Assembly: GCA_015680685.1 (NCBI GenBank)
Contig: MNCI01006164.1
Span: 267,303-331,302 of the forward strand
DNA: 64,000 nt
Source of the DNA: Gnetum montanum
Lineage: Eukaryota; Streptophyta; Gnetopsida; Gnetales; Gnetaceae
Reading direction: 5' to 3'
The notes below the pieces were generated by a model. That model did not search any database. It was not told the origin of the DNA and saw only the letters and a list, made by a program, of their open reading frames with translations. Of the stretch, positions 12,185 to 25,016 are shown piece by piece. Position numbers and translations under genes: made by a program. Each line of letters begins with the position of its first letter. Position 1 is the stretch's first letter.

Positions 12185-14121
12185 TGATAAAAGACATAGT
12201 AATCCTAAAATTGACATGCAAAATTTGGAATTAGCAGAGGAATCAAAGGAGCAAGATGCATGGAAAGAAAATATTGTTGTAGTGGAGACCTTTACAGATT
12301 TTCCTGCTGATCTCAGAAGAAAATGTATAGGTTATTTCAGGCCATTGTAATGAAGTTAAGTCACTACAACAAGGAGAAGGAACCAAAGCAATTTTAGAAA
12401 GACCCATTGTTTGTCATGGCATGGGCAAAGATTTTAAAAATGTAGAACTAATGCAAGGTGAAAAAATAGATTATTCGGCAACAAATCTATCTAAAAATTT
12501 AAATGATAAGACTCTAAATGCCTGTGATTATGTTACAGTTGAAACAAAAGACACAAAGAAATTATTTGAAGAAGAAATTATGAAATCAACTATAGGAATT
12601 GGTAGCGCAAATTTTCAAAGTCAATTAATCAAAAATGATCGATTTTCATTCTACAAGTTTTCAGTTTCTGAATCTAGTAAACATCTGGTTGATGTTTCAG
12701 ATGCCGATATCCCAAATAGTACTACACCGCACAAAGGAAAATCTTGCACAGGAATGGAAAATTCTGACAAAAGGAACAAAGGCAAGGAGAGAGCAAATCA
12801 ACTGAAAGCATACGAGGGAAAGATTGATGAGCCGAAAACAAAGTATGAAAGGCAAAGTTTCCAAGATAAAAAGCTACCGCAACCTAAGCCTAATGAAACA
12901 TTAACTCATGAAATTAGCACAATTACCCATCCCACAAACCCATGAAGTTATGATGTATCTCTAGAGTGTGACAAGATGGTGAAAGGTTGCCAACAACCAA
13001 GTTATGGTTCCCATGTGCGGAAAAGGTACAGTGCTTTGTGTTTTGATTTTGAAAATGGATTGTAACATTGTAGTTTTTCTCTTTCTATCATTCATATATT
13101 TATGCAAGGAAACTTGTTTTCAGTGGTTATGGGATGAGTAGTCCTGTGAGGTGCTCCAAAGAGAAGCTTTCAAGAGCTGATGGGAATGTAAGTTCCACAA
13201 AGGTTTATGAAATTCTTTCTTGCATGCATGGTTTTAGAAATACATAACAATTTGAGCTTACTTTAATCATTTTGAAATCCAATTTTATTTCATCTTGTTC
13301 AGAAATCTATTTCTAAGATGAGAACTCAATCTTCACCCAACGAAATGAGAAAGAAGACAAATATTACATGTCCAAAGCCATTGAGGTAGGAAACAAAAAG
13401 TGTTGCTTGTATGAAATTTTACATGTATCTAAAAGTTTTTTTTAAAAAAAAAAAAAATCCCCATGATGTCTTGCAAGAAAGAGGACTTACTAAGGAAGCA
13501 AATCTCAAAGCAACTACAACCAGCCAAACTCCAACCCATTTGCCACAATCTAAGAGTCCGAGCAAATTAAAGATGGTTTCTCTCCAAACACTATGGTTCC
13601 TAAATTTTTTAACATCAACATTTCATTACTTTATTATTAATTCCCTCTTGAATCTTCCTTGGTGTCTTTTGCTGCAGAGTAAGGAGAAGCTTGCATAGGC
13701 TAAGTCTTCACCATCAAAATCTAAAATGTTGGGGTCTCTGAGTAAAGGCCCTCTATCTCATTATCAACAAAGGATATCTGGATCAGCTAAATTTTATGCT
13801 AAAATGAAAATGTTGATATTTTGACTTACTTCTTACTGCCATCTTTTAAAGCTATGGTGTTTGAAGTCATGTCTTCATTTAATATTTATGCCTTTGTAGG
13901 TAAGGTCAGAAGATTCGTAACAAAGAGTCTTTTCTGAATGATTGTGTTAAAATTTATAGGACAAACTGAGCTCAAGTATGCCTGTTCATCCAAATCATGG
14001 GGCAACACCATTGGTTTGATTCTTTTTTGTGCTATCACTTCTGTTGTCTTTTACTTTATGTAGCTTCTCATATTTCTTCAAGTGCCATATGCAACCAAAA
14101 GATCAAACAAGCTCTGTTGAC
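12185..14121 (+). pseudogene. Host gene, 5' and middle exons (interrupted by element B)
   Basis: A run of exons whose splice junctions keep one frame. They are the exon with the 174-codon ORF starting at 12421 and continuing past an in-frame TGA (12943) to 13025, then 13124-13187, 13303-13385, 13482-13575, 13678-13811 (in-frame TAG at 13696), 13960-14013 and 14083-14121. Donors are GTACAG, GTAAGT, GTAGGA, GTTTCT and GTTTGA, and acceptors end in AG after pyrimidine-rich tracts. Phase between 13811 and 13960 is unresolved, so a small exon may be missing. A frame change near 12330-12350 also separates an upstream Glu/Lys-rich stretch. The product is Lys/Ser-rich and low in complexity. I do not recognise its family. 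The last exon continues in frame beyond element B at 32103. Confidence 0.7.
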
Positions 14122-15673
14122 TATAGTAATCGAAAACTTCAGTGGCTGGGTAACCGAGGGGTTGTCAAGTGAATAGTTTAACCCCAAATTCATGCGAGGT
14201 CCATGCTGGAGCAGATAGAAGCGGGGCACCCTAAACAGTCTAGTCGATCAGACAAGGACTTAATTAGTGTATCTTAACCTTACATAAATGTTCATTATGA
14301 AAGTGAAACGTGCAAGATAAATTGATGATCAATAAATGCAAAACAATGAAGGTAATGCAAAAAAATGATTTTAATGAGAAGATAGCAAAACAAAATTGAG
14401 TGAGAAAATGCAGCACCACAAAGTCATATATTTGATTCCTTGCTTTGATCGAAAAGTGTACAACAGGTCATGCAATGCTGGAGACACACAAGGAACTCAA
14501 GGGTAGCTAGAATGCTAAAGGGAAATACCAACTATGTCTTTTGGAAGCTAACTTAAAAGCCAACTACAGTAAGAAGCCAACTCTGTTTGCCAAGAAGCCA
14601 ATGCAAAAAGCCAACAAGCCAACTGCTCTTGTTGATGCAAAAATGTCAACTCTTTGGATTAAAAGCCAACCTTTTGATTGTTGTTTCCTAGGGTATTTAT
14701 AGGACCAAGAGCAACAGAGAAATGGGGCCTGGATGCCATGTGTCCTGGACCCCACAAGATGCTGACGTGCTCGTACCAGGTAGATGTGCGATGCTGGACA
14801 TGAACTTGGCTACGTTGTGACTATACCTTCGGGATTACACGTGCTAAGATCAGTGTGCTAATAATGCAAAAAATGGAGCTTACACTCTAGTGCTACGTCT
14901 TCCCTACTCTTACAACCAAAGTCAAAGTGTAGGAACAATGTCTTGGTGGCTAACCAGGGGATGTGCAAAATGGAGTGAAATTGCTAATTCCGCCAAGGAG
15001 ATGCCAGAATGAGGAAGATTGTTGATTCTGTACTAGTGTTGCACAACTCACGCTGTTGAACACATTGGCGTAGCGTAAGCGGCTAGTGTATCCTGCTTCC
15101 TTATTTAATTTGCCAATTTCTAGCAAGAAACTTTACTCGAGACTTGTGGGTCAAGTGGGGCTAGAAGTTTTGGAGGCTGAAGTCTTGTCAAGGTGCTATT
15201 TTTTAATTCAAATCACTTGGCAAGATGGACCTTTCCGCTCTGCTTTTGCTACGCTGTGCTACGCTACATAGCGTAGCACCTTGCGTTGACTGAATTCCAC
15301 CTTATCTTCGCAATCACTTTGTCAGTTCATGCTTGGACACTTAAGAAACTATTTTTCAAGGCTTGCTACACTACATAGCGTAGCGTACCGTAGCAGACTT
15401 CTTCACTAGAAAACTTTCCAAACTGTTTTGCTCATCCCAAACACTTTCGACAATTCCTAGCCTAGTTTTTGCATAAATTGTCAGTTGGGCCAATTGTTCA
15501 GTTGGGCAGGTTGGGGAGTCTAATGAGCTTGTCAGCCTTGAAAGTAGAAAACTTTCCAAACTAGCCAGTGTACCCCTAGTATGAGTGATCGTGACACTAC
15601 ACTTGTGGAAATCCTTGCCTAAGTTTCAAGACTCTATTGAAGCATGAGAGTTTTGAAATTTTATGGTGTTTCA
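14122..15673 (-). repeat. Element B 3' LTR
   Basis: About 1.55 kb. It starts TATAG.. next to the TTGAC duplication and ends GTGTTTCA, giving TGAAACAC...CTATA on the element strand. It matches 30329-32097 over most of its length. It contains repeated GCCAA units (about 14552-14628), a minus-strand TATAAATA at 14694-14701 and two GCTACGCTA/TAGCGTAGC palindromic clusters (15248-15280 and 15365-15395). Confidence 0.9.
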
Positions 15674-15690
15674 CTGGCCCCTCTTTGTCG
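15674..15690 (-). promoter_or_regulatory. Element B polypurine tract
   Basis: The minus strand reads CAAAGAGGGGCCAG immediately before the 3' LTR start TGAAACACC. The purine-rich run in this position is the expected plus-strand primer. Confidence 0.75.
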
Positions 15691-15699
15691 ACATCTAGA

Positions 15700-17060
15700 G
15701 GATTCGCCCGATACGCGTCAACAAAGAAATCAAAACACCATGAAGGGCAAGACACTAACATTTGTTTTCGATGATTGCATAGATGTCACTTTGCTGTGCT
15801 TGGGAGTACTAGGATAACTATGTAGGAAAAAGGAAGAAAAGGGTGGATTTAAGGGGACAGGTTCAGGAGGAGGAAAGATGAATTGTTGTGTGATCCCATG
15901 TTAGAGTGCTTATGAGGGAATTAGCATGCGTAGGTATCTTTCTTCTACTGGCTTCTAACCTCTCATTGGGACTCTTAGAGATGGTCATTATAAGATAGCT
16001 GATGTGCCATTTGTTTTGGGCACATGCTTTTTTTTCAAGCTCTCTTTTTGTTTTTTTTCTTCAAGCTCTGTTACGCTTGTGTACTTTTCTTTTTTTGTTT
16101 AGCCATATTCATTTGCAAAAAACCTTGTTGTTGTAGGATAGGTGTTTCCTCCTTAGGATGAGTCATGGTACATCCATGTGGGGCTTTGACTTACCTACAG
16201 ATGCTTCTCATGCGGCGAGTTGCGTTACACGCATCATGGACTTTGCGGTTGGGCATATTGAAGGGCTTTACACACATCAAGAAAGCTTGTAAAAGGGGTC
16301 TAAAAAGGGAAATTGCAGGTCTGAGAAATAAGATGACGAAGGTTAAAGGGAAGGGGCAAGATGTACACTCCCAAGTAGCTAAGCTAGTCAGAGCGGTCAC
16401 CTTGGAATGATGTGGTGTCCTGTTCTCTTAGAAAAATGCTTCTCTGACTGATGTCGTCTCGGCTCGTACCCTGCAAGTGCAACAGAAAGTAGACCAGAGA
16501 AATGTAACCATGAAACATGGTTAGGCAAAGGTCTTACTTGCCTTAGACATCAAAGAAGTGATAAGCACTGTGGCTGAGGCAAGCGACATCTAAAGACAGA
16601 AGGCCGACAACAACTTTGGTAGCAGCAGGTTGAAGTGGTCGGCACCAAGGTGGCTAAGAGTTGTAGCGATACGAGTGCTTGGGAGTCCTCGTCCAAGGTA
16701 AACATCATGCAATTCAACTATGAGGTGAGCGCCCCAACAGCTGAAAATCTTTTGAGCTTGGATGAGGGCAGGGGTTGGAGGACGGCGACCTTGTGGCTGG
16801 GCCACAATAGTGCTGGGACTCCAGCAGCAAGTGCTAACAATGGAAGCAACTGCCAAGGTAATGGGCAGCAGTAGCGGTAGCTTCAGAAGATCAGCAAGAT
16901 GTCAGACAACATCTCCGAAAGATCAGCAAGATGCTAGGGGCAGTGGCATTGCATATGTTCTAGAGGATGTTCTCTTGTCATCATGAACTACATTCTGGAA
17001 CTGCAACATGTCAATACTATGCATGCTCACTTGTTTGGATGGTGACGAATGTGAGCTAGG
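15700..17060 (+). pseudogene. Plus-strand coding remnant in the element B 3' region
   Basis: Between the 3' LTR and the tandem array are plus-strand stretches that look like decayed coding sequence. One contains SCVTRIMDFAVGHIEGLYTH (about 16.2-16.3 kb), followed by a Lys/Glu-rich piece of coiled-coil character. Another is a Ser/Asn/Gln-rich piece ending NNGSNCQGNGQQ at 16874. The Asn/Gly-rich end resembles in character the end of the antisense gene at 26.3 kb (NNGGGEGS). It may be a second or older copy of an antisense accessory gene, but no direct alignment was possible. Confidence 0.35.
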
Positions 17061-17077
17061 AACGTTGTGCCATGAAC

Positions 17078-17438
17078 CCAGTTTAAGGTCCTGGTAGACC
17101 ATCTGGTGTACTGGCTTAAGGTCTCAGCAGACCGTTGTGCTAGTTTAATGTCCCAGTAGACCGCTATGCTAGTTTAAGGTCCTAGCAGACCATTGTGCTA
17201 GTTTATCGTCGTAGTTGATAGTGGATGGGCCAGTTTAAGGTCATAGTAGACCGCTGTGCTAGTTTATCATCGTAGCAGATGTTCTATGCCAGTTTATAGT
17301 CATAGTGGGCTATCTATGCCAGTTTATAGTTATGGCAGACTATGAATGCCAGTTTATAGTCATAGCGGACTATGGATTCCAGTTTATAGTCGTACTGGAC
17401 TATGGATGGTAGTTTATAGTCGTAGAGGACTATGATGC
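17078..17438. repeat. Tandem repeat array 1 (about 12 units)
   Basis: About 12 units of 28-34 bp built on AGTTTAAGGTCNTAGCAGACC, drifting to AGTTTATAGTCATAGCGGACTA. The array begins at 17078 and abuts the integrase stop at 17455. Tandem repeats between IN and the 3' LTR are a known trait of Tat/Ogre elements and can seed satellite DNA. Confidence 0.9.
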
Positions 17439-17454
17439 TTACCTTGCTTTTGCA

Positions 17455-18590
17455 TCAGACAAAGTACAGCTTCAAGTATAAATGGTTCACAGGGTTTTCA
17501 AGCTCTCTACCATCCATGTCTACCAACTTGAAGGCTCCATTCTCGTAGGCTTTCATGACTACGAATGGACCCTCCCAATTTACCAAAAACTTGTCTATGT
17601 CTTCACATACAGCTTTGAGAACTAGGTCCCCCTTTTTAATCGGCCGTTGACGTAGGTCTGCATGATGCTTTTGCAGCTTCTTGTCCTGATACCATTTGAT
17701 ACGCCTCAATGTTTGTGCATGCCCTTCCTCTATAGAGTTGAGATTGATGATCCTTGACTCATTATTCTGTGTCTCGTTTACAATGCTTGAAAGGATCATC
17801 CATAGTGATGGTACCTGAAATTCAAGAGGTATCACTACTTTAGATCCATAAACTAGGCTATAGGGGGTCTTACCTATAGTTGTCCTACACATTGTACAGT
17901 AGGCCCAGAGCACATAGAGGATTTGCTCATGCCATCGCCTCTTGCTATTGCTGAGCATTTGTTTAAGAAAGTTGATGATGGCCTTGTTTGTTGCTTCTGC
18001 CTGACCGTTAGCTTGTAGGTAATATGGCAACGAGAAAGATTGCTTAATGCCAAGGTTGCTGCAAAAGGTTTTGGTTTCCACACTACTAAACTATGGTCCA
18101 TTGTCTATCACAATAGTCATGGGAAGACCAAACCTTGTTACGACGTTGTCCAGGATGAAGTGGCAAACCTACTAAGATGTAGTTTTCCTAAGGGAAATAG
18201 CTTCTACCCACTTTGTAAAGTACTCAGTGGCAGTAGTGATGAAGATGTGCCTTGCGGAAGACTTAGGTGTTATGGGTCCTATGATATCTAGTCCCCATCG
18301 CTGAAATGGCCACATGATCTACGTAGGGTGCAACTCAATAGGTGACAGATGTATAAGATTTGCATGGCATTGGCATGTGTCACACATCTTGACTTTAGCA
18401 AGACAATCGCATTCCATGCAAGGCCAGTAATACCCTAGGAATCTAATCTTAGCTGCCATGGCCCTAGGAGCTATGTGTCCTCCACATAGCCCTTCATGGA
18501 CTTTGCTAATGATCTTTTGTGCCTCCTCCCCACCAATGCAAGTTAACAGTATTCCATCAAAAGAGCATTTACACAAGGTGTTATCTCCTA
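17455..18590 (-). pseudogene. Element B integrase
   Basis: The N-terminal zinc-binding part at 18319-18576 reads KVHEGLCGGHIAPRAM then YYWPCMECDCLAKVKMCDTC, giving the H..H..C..C ligands. The frame is broken between 18100 and 18300, where the first catalytic Asp should lie. The C-terminal part, 17455-18081, is the longest open frame in the window (208 codons). It has YYLQANGQAEATNKAI, which holds the glutamate of the catalytic triad, then RRWHEQILYVLWAYCT and KKGDLVLK. It is followed directly by repeat array 1. Confidence 0.9.
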
Positions 18591-18609
18591 CGAGGACATA
18601 CTTTCATGC

Positions 18610-18960
18610 TCACTTTCGGATTGCATCCCTTTGGATGGGTGTTAAGTCGTGTGGGGGTTCACCATGCTGTAGGTAGGCCTTCACGTTAGCATACCACTCT
18701 TGGGTGTTGGTAGCGCTTATGGAGGCCACGTGTACTACTTGGACGATAGGGTTTGTGCACTTTATTATCAAAGTAGGTGAAGTTACGAACAGGTGTGGTG
18801 GAATATTTAATGCTAGTGTAGCTAAGGCATCGGCTACAGTGTTCCCATTACATGGCACATGATGGATGTCTGTTGTGATGAACTGTTGCAATAAGTTTTT
18901 GGCCAAATCATAGTAAGGCTGTAAATGCCTTAGTGATTTAATTGACAACAAGTTGAGAGT
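18610..18960 (-). pseudogene. Element B second RNase H-like domain (aRNH)
   Basis: LQPYYDLAKNLLQQFITTDI and HHVPCNGNTVADALATLAL match the second, archaeal-type RNase H that Tat/Ogre elements carry between the ordinary RNase H and IN. The N-terminal half, at about 18960-19290, is broken. Its presence is the main lineage marker for element B. Confidence 0.8.
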
Positions 18961-19294
18961 TGCCTCGAACTACCAAATGTTGAATTTTAAATTGCTGGGC
19001 TGCTAAGAGGCCTCTAAGGAGTCCTTCTTACTCAGCTACATTGTTCGTACAAAGGAATGTAAAGCGGTAAGCAAAGGGTTGCATGTCCCCCAAGGGGAAT
19101 GTAATGATGACGACAACACTACCACCTCGCATGGTTAAGGTGCCGTTGAAGTGCAAAGTGGCCAGGAAATGTAATGGTACAAGTTTGAGGTTGCTAACAT
19201 GTTCATCAAGGAATTTGGGTTCTATGATTGCTTATCCTTTCATTGATGATTGGGCTACATAGGATAAATCGAATTCTGTTGTTATTGTTTTCCA

Positions 19295-19620
19295 TTAGAC
19301 TATCCTGCTACTTTCATACAAGTTGTTCATGATAGCCTGAAATATGTTTCTTTTGCATATGATGTTCAATTGGCTGCGGAATAGGTAGTGTCTCCACTTT
19401 TTTAGTGCGAACAATAAAGCGAGGCAATTCCTTTCCACTTCGTTGGATTTGGCTTCATATGCTATCAATGCGTGGCTCAAGTAATAGACTAGGATCTCAA
19501 AGTTGTCTTCTCTTTTTTGGCATAACAGCGCTACAATATATGTATATGAGGTTGCGAGGTAGATATAGAAAGGCTTATCCCTTTGTCGTGGGTACACAGT
19601 CGGGAGGTATAAAAGCTCTT
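19295..19620 (-). pseudogene. Element B RNase H
   Basis: FYIYLATSYTYIVALL, then VYYLSHALIAYEAKSNEVER and LALLFALKKWRHYLF, follow the usual gypsy RNase H order. The first catalytic Asp, expected in LYLA.S..., is not present in this reading. It lies between the RT connection and the second RNase H. Confidence 0.85.
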
Positions 19621-19639
19621 TCTTCAGGTCATCAAAGGC

Positions 19640-20850
19640 TTACTGGTACTGTGTTTTCCATTCGAAGTAAATCCCCTTCTTTAGTATGTGTTGCATGGGG
19701 TGTAACTTGTCAGTCAACCTTACTATAAACCTTCTGATGAACTGTATTCTACCTTGCAACCCATGCAATTCTTTAAGGTTAGTAGGAGGTGCTAGGTTAA
19801 CAATGGCCTTAACTTTGTCAGGGTCCAGTCGTATTCCAGCCTCTGATACTACAAACCTTAGCATGTAGCCAATTCTAACATCGAAAACACATTTTCTTGG
19901 GTTAAGATGCAAATCATGCCTATGACAATGTTTGAGGACTACCTCCAGATCGATGGGATGATCGATAGCCGTCTTAGACTTGACTACTATGTCATCCACC
20001 TAATCGTTGAGGTTCTCTAGGAGGTAGTCGCTAAATATGTAGGTCATGGCTCGTTGATAGGTTGCTCCGACATTCTTTAAACCAAAGGGCATCATACTAT
20101 AACAAAAAGTTCCCCAAGGGGTCATGAACGTAGTTGTCAACTAATGCTCTAGGTTTATGCAAATTTGATTGTAACTGGAGAACCCATCCATAAAGGATAA
20201 TAACGCGTGACTAGCTGTGGTGTTTATCAATTGATTGATACTTGGCAATGGGAAGTCATCTTTAATTGTTGCCTTGTTTAGATCCCGAAAGTCTATACAG
20301 ATTCGTATACCTCCCATTTTCTTAGAGACTACAACGATGTTTGATACCCATTTCGAGTAATCGACCACGCGAATAAAACCTGCTTGGTATAGCTTAGTAA
20401 TCTCATCACGCATGGCTAGTGCGATTTTTGGTTTAATTTTCCAAGTCTTTTTTTTGACCGGTTTGAGACATGGGTCCAATACAATGTTATGTTGTATTAA
20501 CCACAGGTCCAAGCCCAGCATGTCATTGTAAGACTATGCAAACACTTTGACATTGTCTTGAAGGACTATGGATACATCTTTTTGCATTCTTTGATCTAGG
20601 AGGGAACTTAGTTTTAGCATTTTTATTTCCCCCGTGGATGTCATTATCGATGCTTCGATAAAAGGGTCCTCAGTCACATCCCCAGCCTCTAATTCTAAGG
20701 CTTGGACCAAGTGTTCGGGCCAGTCTAGGGACGTTTCTAGATATGCTATAGTGTTATCGGTTGATGAATCCCAGTCTATCAACTCTAAGTTCAGGTATCT
20801 TGCAAGCTTGCCATGAGGGCCTGTTAAAGTTAGAAGTGTGTAGATCACGC
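19640..20850 (-). pseudogene. Element B reverse transcriptase
   Basis: At 20141-20521 the minus strand reads KWVSNIVVVSKKMGGIRICI, DFRDLNKATIKDDFPLP and LSFMDGFSSYNQI. At 19640-19999 it reads MDDIVVKSKTAIDHPIDLEV, where MDD is the catalytic YVDD-type motif, then LHLNPRKCVFDV and LHGLQGRIQFIRRFI. The LQGR...IRRFI wording is typical of Tat/Ogre. A frame break lies between the two halves (about 20000-20140). An N-terminal segment at 20534-20848 leads in from the spacer. Confidence 0.92.
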
Positions 20851-20971
20851 TGCATGGCCATCTTATTCAACCTACCAAAATAAGAAGAAGCCTAGTCAAG
20901 TGATACCTAGTTGAAGCTATGGCGCATAATAGTAAATATTTGCAACTGACATTCGGCCAAATTCGCAGATT

Positions 20972-21298
20972 GCCAGTTTAAGGTCTTGGCGGAGCGTGAG
21001 CAGATCCGAACATGCAACTGACACTAAGTCTGCCATTTTAAGGTCATGGTGGACCGTTAACAGGTCGTAAAGGTAAAGTTACTAGTTTAAGGTCTTTGCG
21101 AACCATGGTGCATAGGTTTTTTGAATGAAGTTGCTAGTTTAGGGTCTTTGCGGACCATTAACAAGGTCTTTTTTAGATGCAATTACTAGTTTAAGGTCTT
21201 TGCGGACCATGGTGTATTTTTAGATAAAGTTGCTAGTTTAAGGTCTTTGCAAATCGTGGTGTGCAGGCTTGGTACAGGTAGGTTTCTGATTTAAGGTG
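20972..21298. repeat. Tandem repeat array 2 (about 7 units)
   Basis: About seven copies of [A/G]CTAGTTTAAGGTCTTTGCGGACCATGGTG-type units spaced by about 35-55 bp. They are clearly related to array 1. The array lies between the RT start on its left and the TATA box of the plus-strand gene (21444) on its right. Confidence 0.85.
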
Positions 21299-21443
21299 AG
21301 AAAAAATTTTCAGTTGGGTCCACCTATTCGCGAACAGGAATGCTACACTATCGTAAATTTACAACACACCAGTACTACACTACATGAGGCATCCCACATT
21401 ACTCAAGGTGTGAAAATGGCAAGTTCCTTTTCACCATGTTGGC

Positions 21444-21451
21444 TATAAATA
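21444..21451 (+). promoter_or_regulatory. TATA box of the antisense gene
   Basis: GGCTATAAATAGGGG is a near-consensus plant TATA box on the plus strand, opposite to the element's own coding strand. A start of transcription near 21475 would place the first coding exon candidate (from 21581) about 105 bases downstream. Confidence 0.7.
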
Positions 21452-21474
21452 GGGGTTTACCCCTGGTAAACTTA

Positions 21475-24400
21475 TCTTTTTCGTTGTCAGAGCACAGAGC
21501 CCACATCCAGAGCGTAGTGTAATCGTGCCGAGAGAAAGTGAATCAACGTAGCATAGTAGTCGACAGCATCTACGAGTGAAGTGTTGGCACCTAAAGGCAA
21601 ACGTAAGCACCGAGGGCTCGCTAAAGTGGATGAAGTCAAGGACACTTTGGGGCACCTAACCTAGGCACGCATTGAAATGCACAAGAAGGTTCCGTATGCC
21701 TGGTAAGTTGTTGCGCTACCTTTTTTTAGACTTCTGCAATTGTTATTGTTGAAATCTGCATCTTTTGCCATCATTTTGGTCACCTTTTTGGCCACTACGC
21801 TACTGTCATTGCTGGTTGGCCACAGTGGCTATACGGATGTTACGCTACAACTGCATGTGGTATCACCTTGACCATCATTGTTGCAACTACCTTGTCATGG
21901 GGAATTGGGTGAGTTTTGACAACTTAGCACATGGCTAGCGTAGCGCGTCGTCCCCAGGAGGGTTTGGCCATCTGTGTAATTTGACAGATGAGATGCGTGT
22001 TTATCGTAGTACAGCACAAATTATTTTGTACAACCAAATTATGGTTGGGATGGCTGTAACACAGTGAGCTCTTACTTGTTTGCACTTTATAGTATTTTTA
22101 TTGCAGTATGCCTATATGTTAGAATGTTTTTAGATTCGTCGCTTTGCTACGTTGTTGAACTTGCAATATTGCTATGTTGCTTAACTTGTTTTTTGTTGAG
22201 TTTGCCATATTGCTATGCTTTTCATGGTAATGCGTTAATTATGTCATTGTATGGCTGCATGTTCCTGTATGTTTGCACATTACATGTCATCTGAGTGTTG
22301 TTGCGCTATGTGAAGTTTGATGACCATGCTACACTATGAGGCTTGCTTTGTTGTTGTTTTTTTGTATTGTTTTTTATATTTTGTGACTATGAAATCACGC
22401 TACGCTACATGTAATGAAAATGTAATGCTACACTATATGTAATCATAGGGTTATGCTACGCTACATGTAAACTTTTCTCATTCATTGTGCTAACGTTTGG
22501 TTCTTTGTTATGCAGGGTCATGTTGAAATCCATTTTGATTGTCCTAAAGATTGTAGGAGTTATGTGCTACCTTAGCGAACCAGTGGCCAATGTCCCTTCC
22601 CCCCCACGCAAGTGTGGAGCGACAAACAGTCTAGTTCTGAAAGGGCACCTAGGACTTTCTATAGTTCCTCCTCCAACATTTTAGTGTGATTTTTTGGTCA
22701 CACTTGTCTATGGAGACAGCAGCCATAGTCACAGAAATCCTATTGCCTAGGGCAAATTAGGGTATTTTAAAATTTTTGACTGATGGGTCAATCGGGGGCG
22801 AGCAAGCAGAAGGTTCCAACCAGCATCCAAAAAGCCTAAGACACTTAAGTTGGATTTGAGAAATGCCTAAGTATAAGTGCAATCACTTATACAACACGTT
22901 GTTTGTTGCCAGCCACATGGGCACCTGCTTTCAGAACCCACTTGGAATCATTTACTACACTAGCAGGTGAGTTCTATACGAAGGTATTTTGTTGTGTAAT
23001 ACATGCTATGCTAGACACAGGTATTAACAGTGTATTTATGCTTTTTTGTGTGTTACTAGGTTTTTTATTGACAAAAATGATCTCCACGGTGACACAGATG
23101 CCTTAGCGTTGGCATAAAAGGCCCTGCGGGAGTTTTCTTCCACCGGGAATGTGCACGCCGATGTGATAGGCCAATTTGGGGGTGAGTTCAGAACCTATTG
23201 AACCTAGTATTCCCAATTTTATGGGAAGTGTAAAGAATCTGGTTGGTTGGATAGGGAATGGGCTTCCCTTAGGTTGCACACTGTCAAAGATGTGTTGGTG
23301 GATCTTCCACCTTTTCTTGTGTCATTCAAACCTGGTAGACTAAAGTTTGAATTCACTATTAAATGTTTGAATGATGTTTACCTTTTGCTAACCTTCTTTT
23401 TTCTGCAAATAGTTTTAGCAGCAAAGAAATCCCAGGAGGTGACTGTGACTGCCTCCGAGCACAATGAATCCAACCTCTTCTTTAAGTACGGGGAGTGGAG
23501 GAGACCCAGTGCTAGCTCTTCAATGGGGCCCCAACCATGCTGGTCCATAACCTTCAGGAGGCTAGGCTTATGGATGTGTTCTTGGCTGTTAACTTGAGCA
23601 TCCCACCTACCAAGATGCTTTCCCTAGACAACTCCTTCTCCGAAAGGTAGACCGCTTTTGCACACATATTCATGGTGTGCGTGTAGTATTTGATGTTAAT
23701 GATCAATTTCTCACAGATCTTTTCGATGTTCCTTTTGATGGTCTCCCCATGGGAGAAAAATCTAAAAAATATGCACACAATCAGGAGGACATCGAGGAGT
23801 GGCTAGGGGCTACAAAGGATCAAAAGGGGATCTATATGGAGAAAGCTACGCTATGGGTGGTCAAAACAGTTTACCCTATCTTTTGTGCTTGTGCCTTCCC
23901 CAAGTTTTTATCCCAAGGAAAAATCATTAGGATTGAGCAAACTCAGATAATGAGGAACATCATGGAGGAGGAGACCCATTACAGATGGGCCAGGCATCTT
24001 TGCAAAGGCATGCAGGGTGAAATGATCAAGCTTCGCAGGAAGCTTGAGTCCCATTTCAACGTGCACCATGCCTTTTTCATAGCCTGCTTACAGTTGCAGG
24101 TGGTCCATGAGAATGGGGTCTAGTTACTACAAGATCATAACCAGATTTCCAAACTATGGATTTGCCAAGTCTTTTGTACCACCCGATCTCAGGATCCCCC
24201 GGAAGCTATCAGGGAATCGTTCTTGATGATGACGAGGGATTGGGTGGCACACAACTTTTGAGCCAAGGATAACATGGGAGAGGCATCCCCCATCACCACT
24301 GGTAGTGTGAAAAAGGAGGAAAAACTCATTATAGAGATGGTGACAATGAAACTGTAGCACAAGAGCTCTCTTCCAGTTGAGGAACCTCCTCGCACAGATG

Positions 24401-24974
24401 AAGGAAGAGGGAAGAAGCTACAATTCAAACTTCATAGAGTGCAACCTTCGATTGGTGAATTTTTTTTTTATTTTTCAATTTTTGGTTTTTGGTTTGTTTT
24501 TACATTTGCTAAGCTATGTTATGCTAGGTAGCATAGTACAACGTAGTAACTATTCCAAGTTGGTGTTATATGCTTACTGCGATTACGCTTTGTCAGCTGA
24601 GGAAGAAGAGGAAGAGGGAGAAGAAGAGGTAACAGCCCTTACTACGAGGGTGACTGGCGGAAACACAAATGCTCCGACTACTAAGGAGGGGGCCCTGGCT
24701 GATGAAAAAGGGACCCCAGCTATAGAAGAAAGGGCCTCAGCTAACGAAGAGGAGGTCCTTGCCAACAAAGAAAAGGGCCCAGCCAATGACGAAGAGGCCC
24801 TTGGCAACTAGGATGAGGCCCTTGGTGACAATCCTTTTGCAGAGAGTAGCTTAGTGCTGGAGGGACACACAAACATCGAGGATGCTACTATGCTATTGGA
24901 TTAGCTAGAAGGAGAGGGGCTCCATTTGGATGTTGGTGAGTTTGACCACATATTTGACAATGTGTCAATGGGCG

Positions 24975-25016
<42 letters not shown>

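Noticed and set aside
16590-16856. 88-codon minus-strand ORF
   Set aside because: No retroelement motif on this strand. The plus strand looks more like decayed coding sequence here.
17078-17438. CRISPR-like array
   Set aside because: The units are contiguous tandem repeats without unique spacers, in plant retrotransposon DNA.
24583-24807. 74-codon minus-strand ORF rich in Ala/Ser
   Set aside because: Mirror of the Glu/Ala repeat region of the plus-strand gene.
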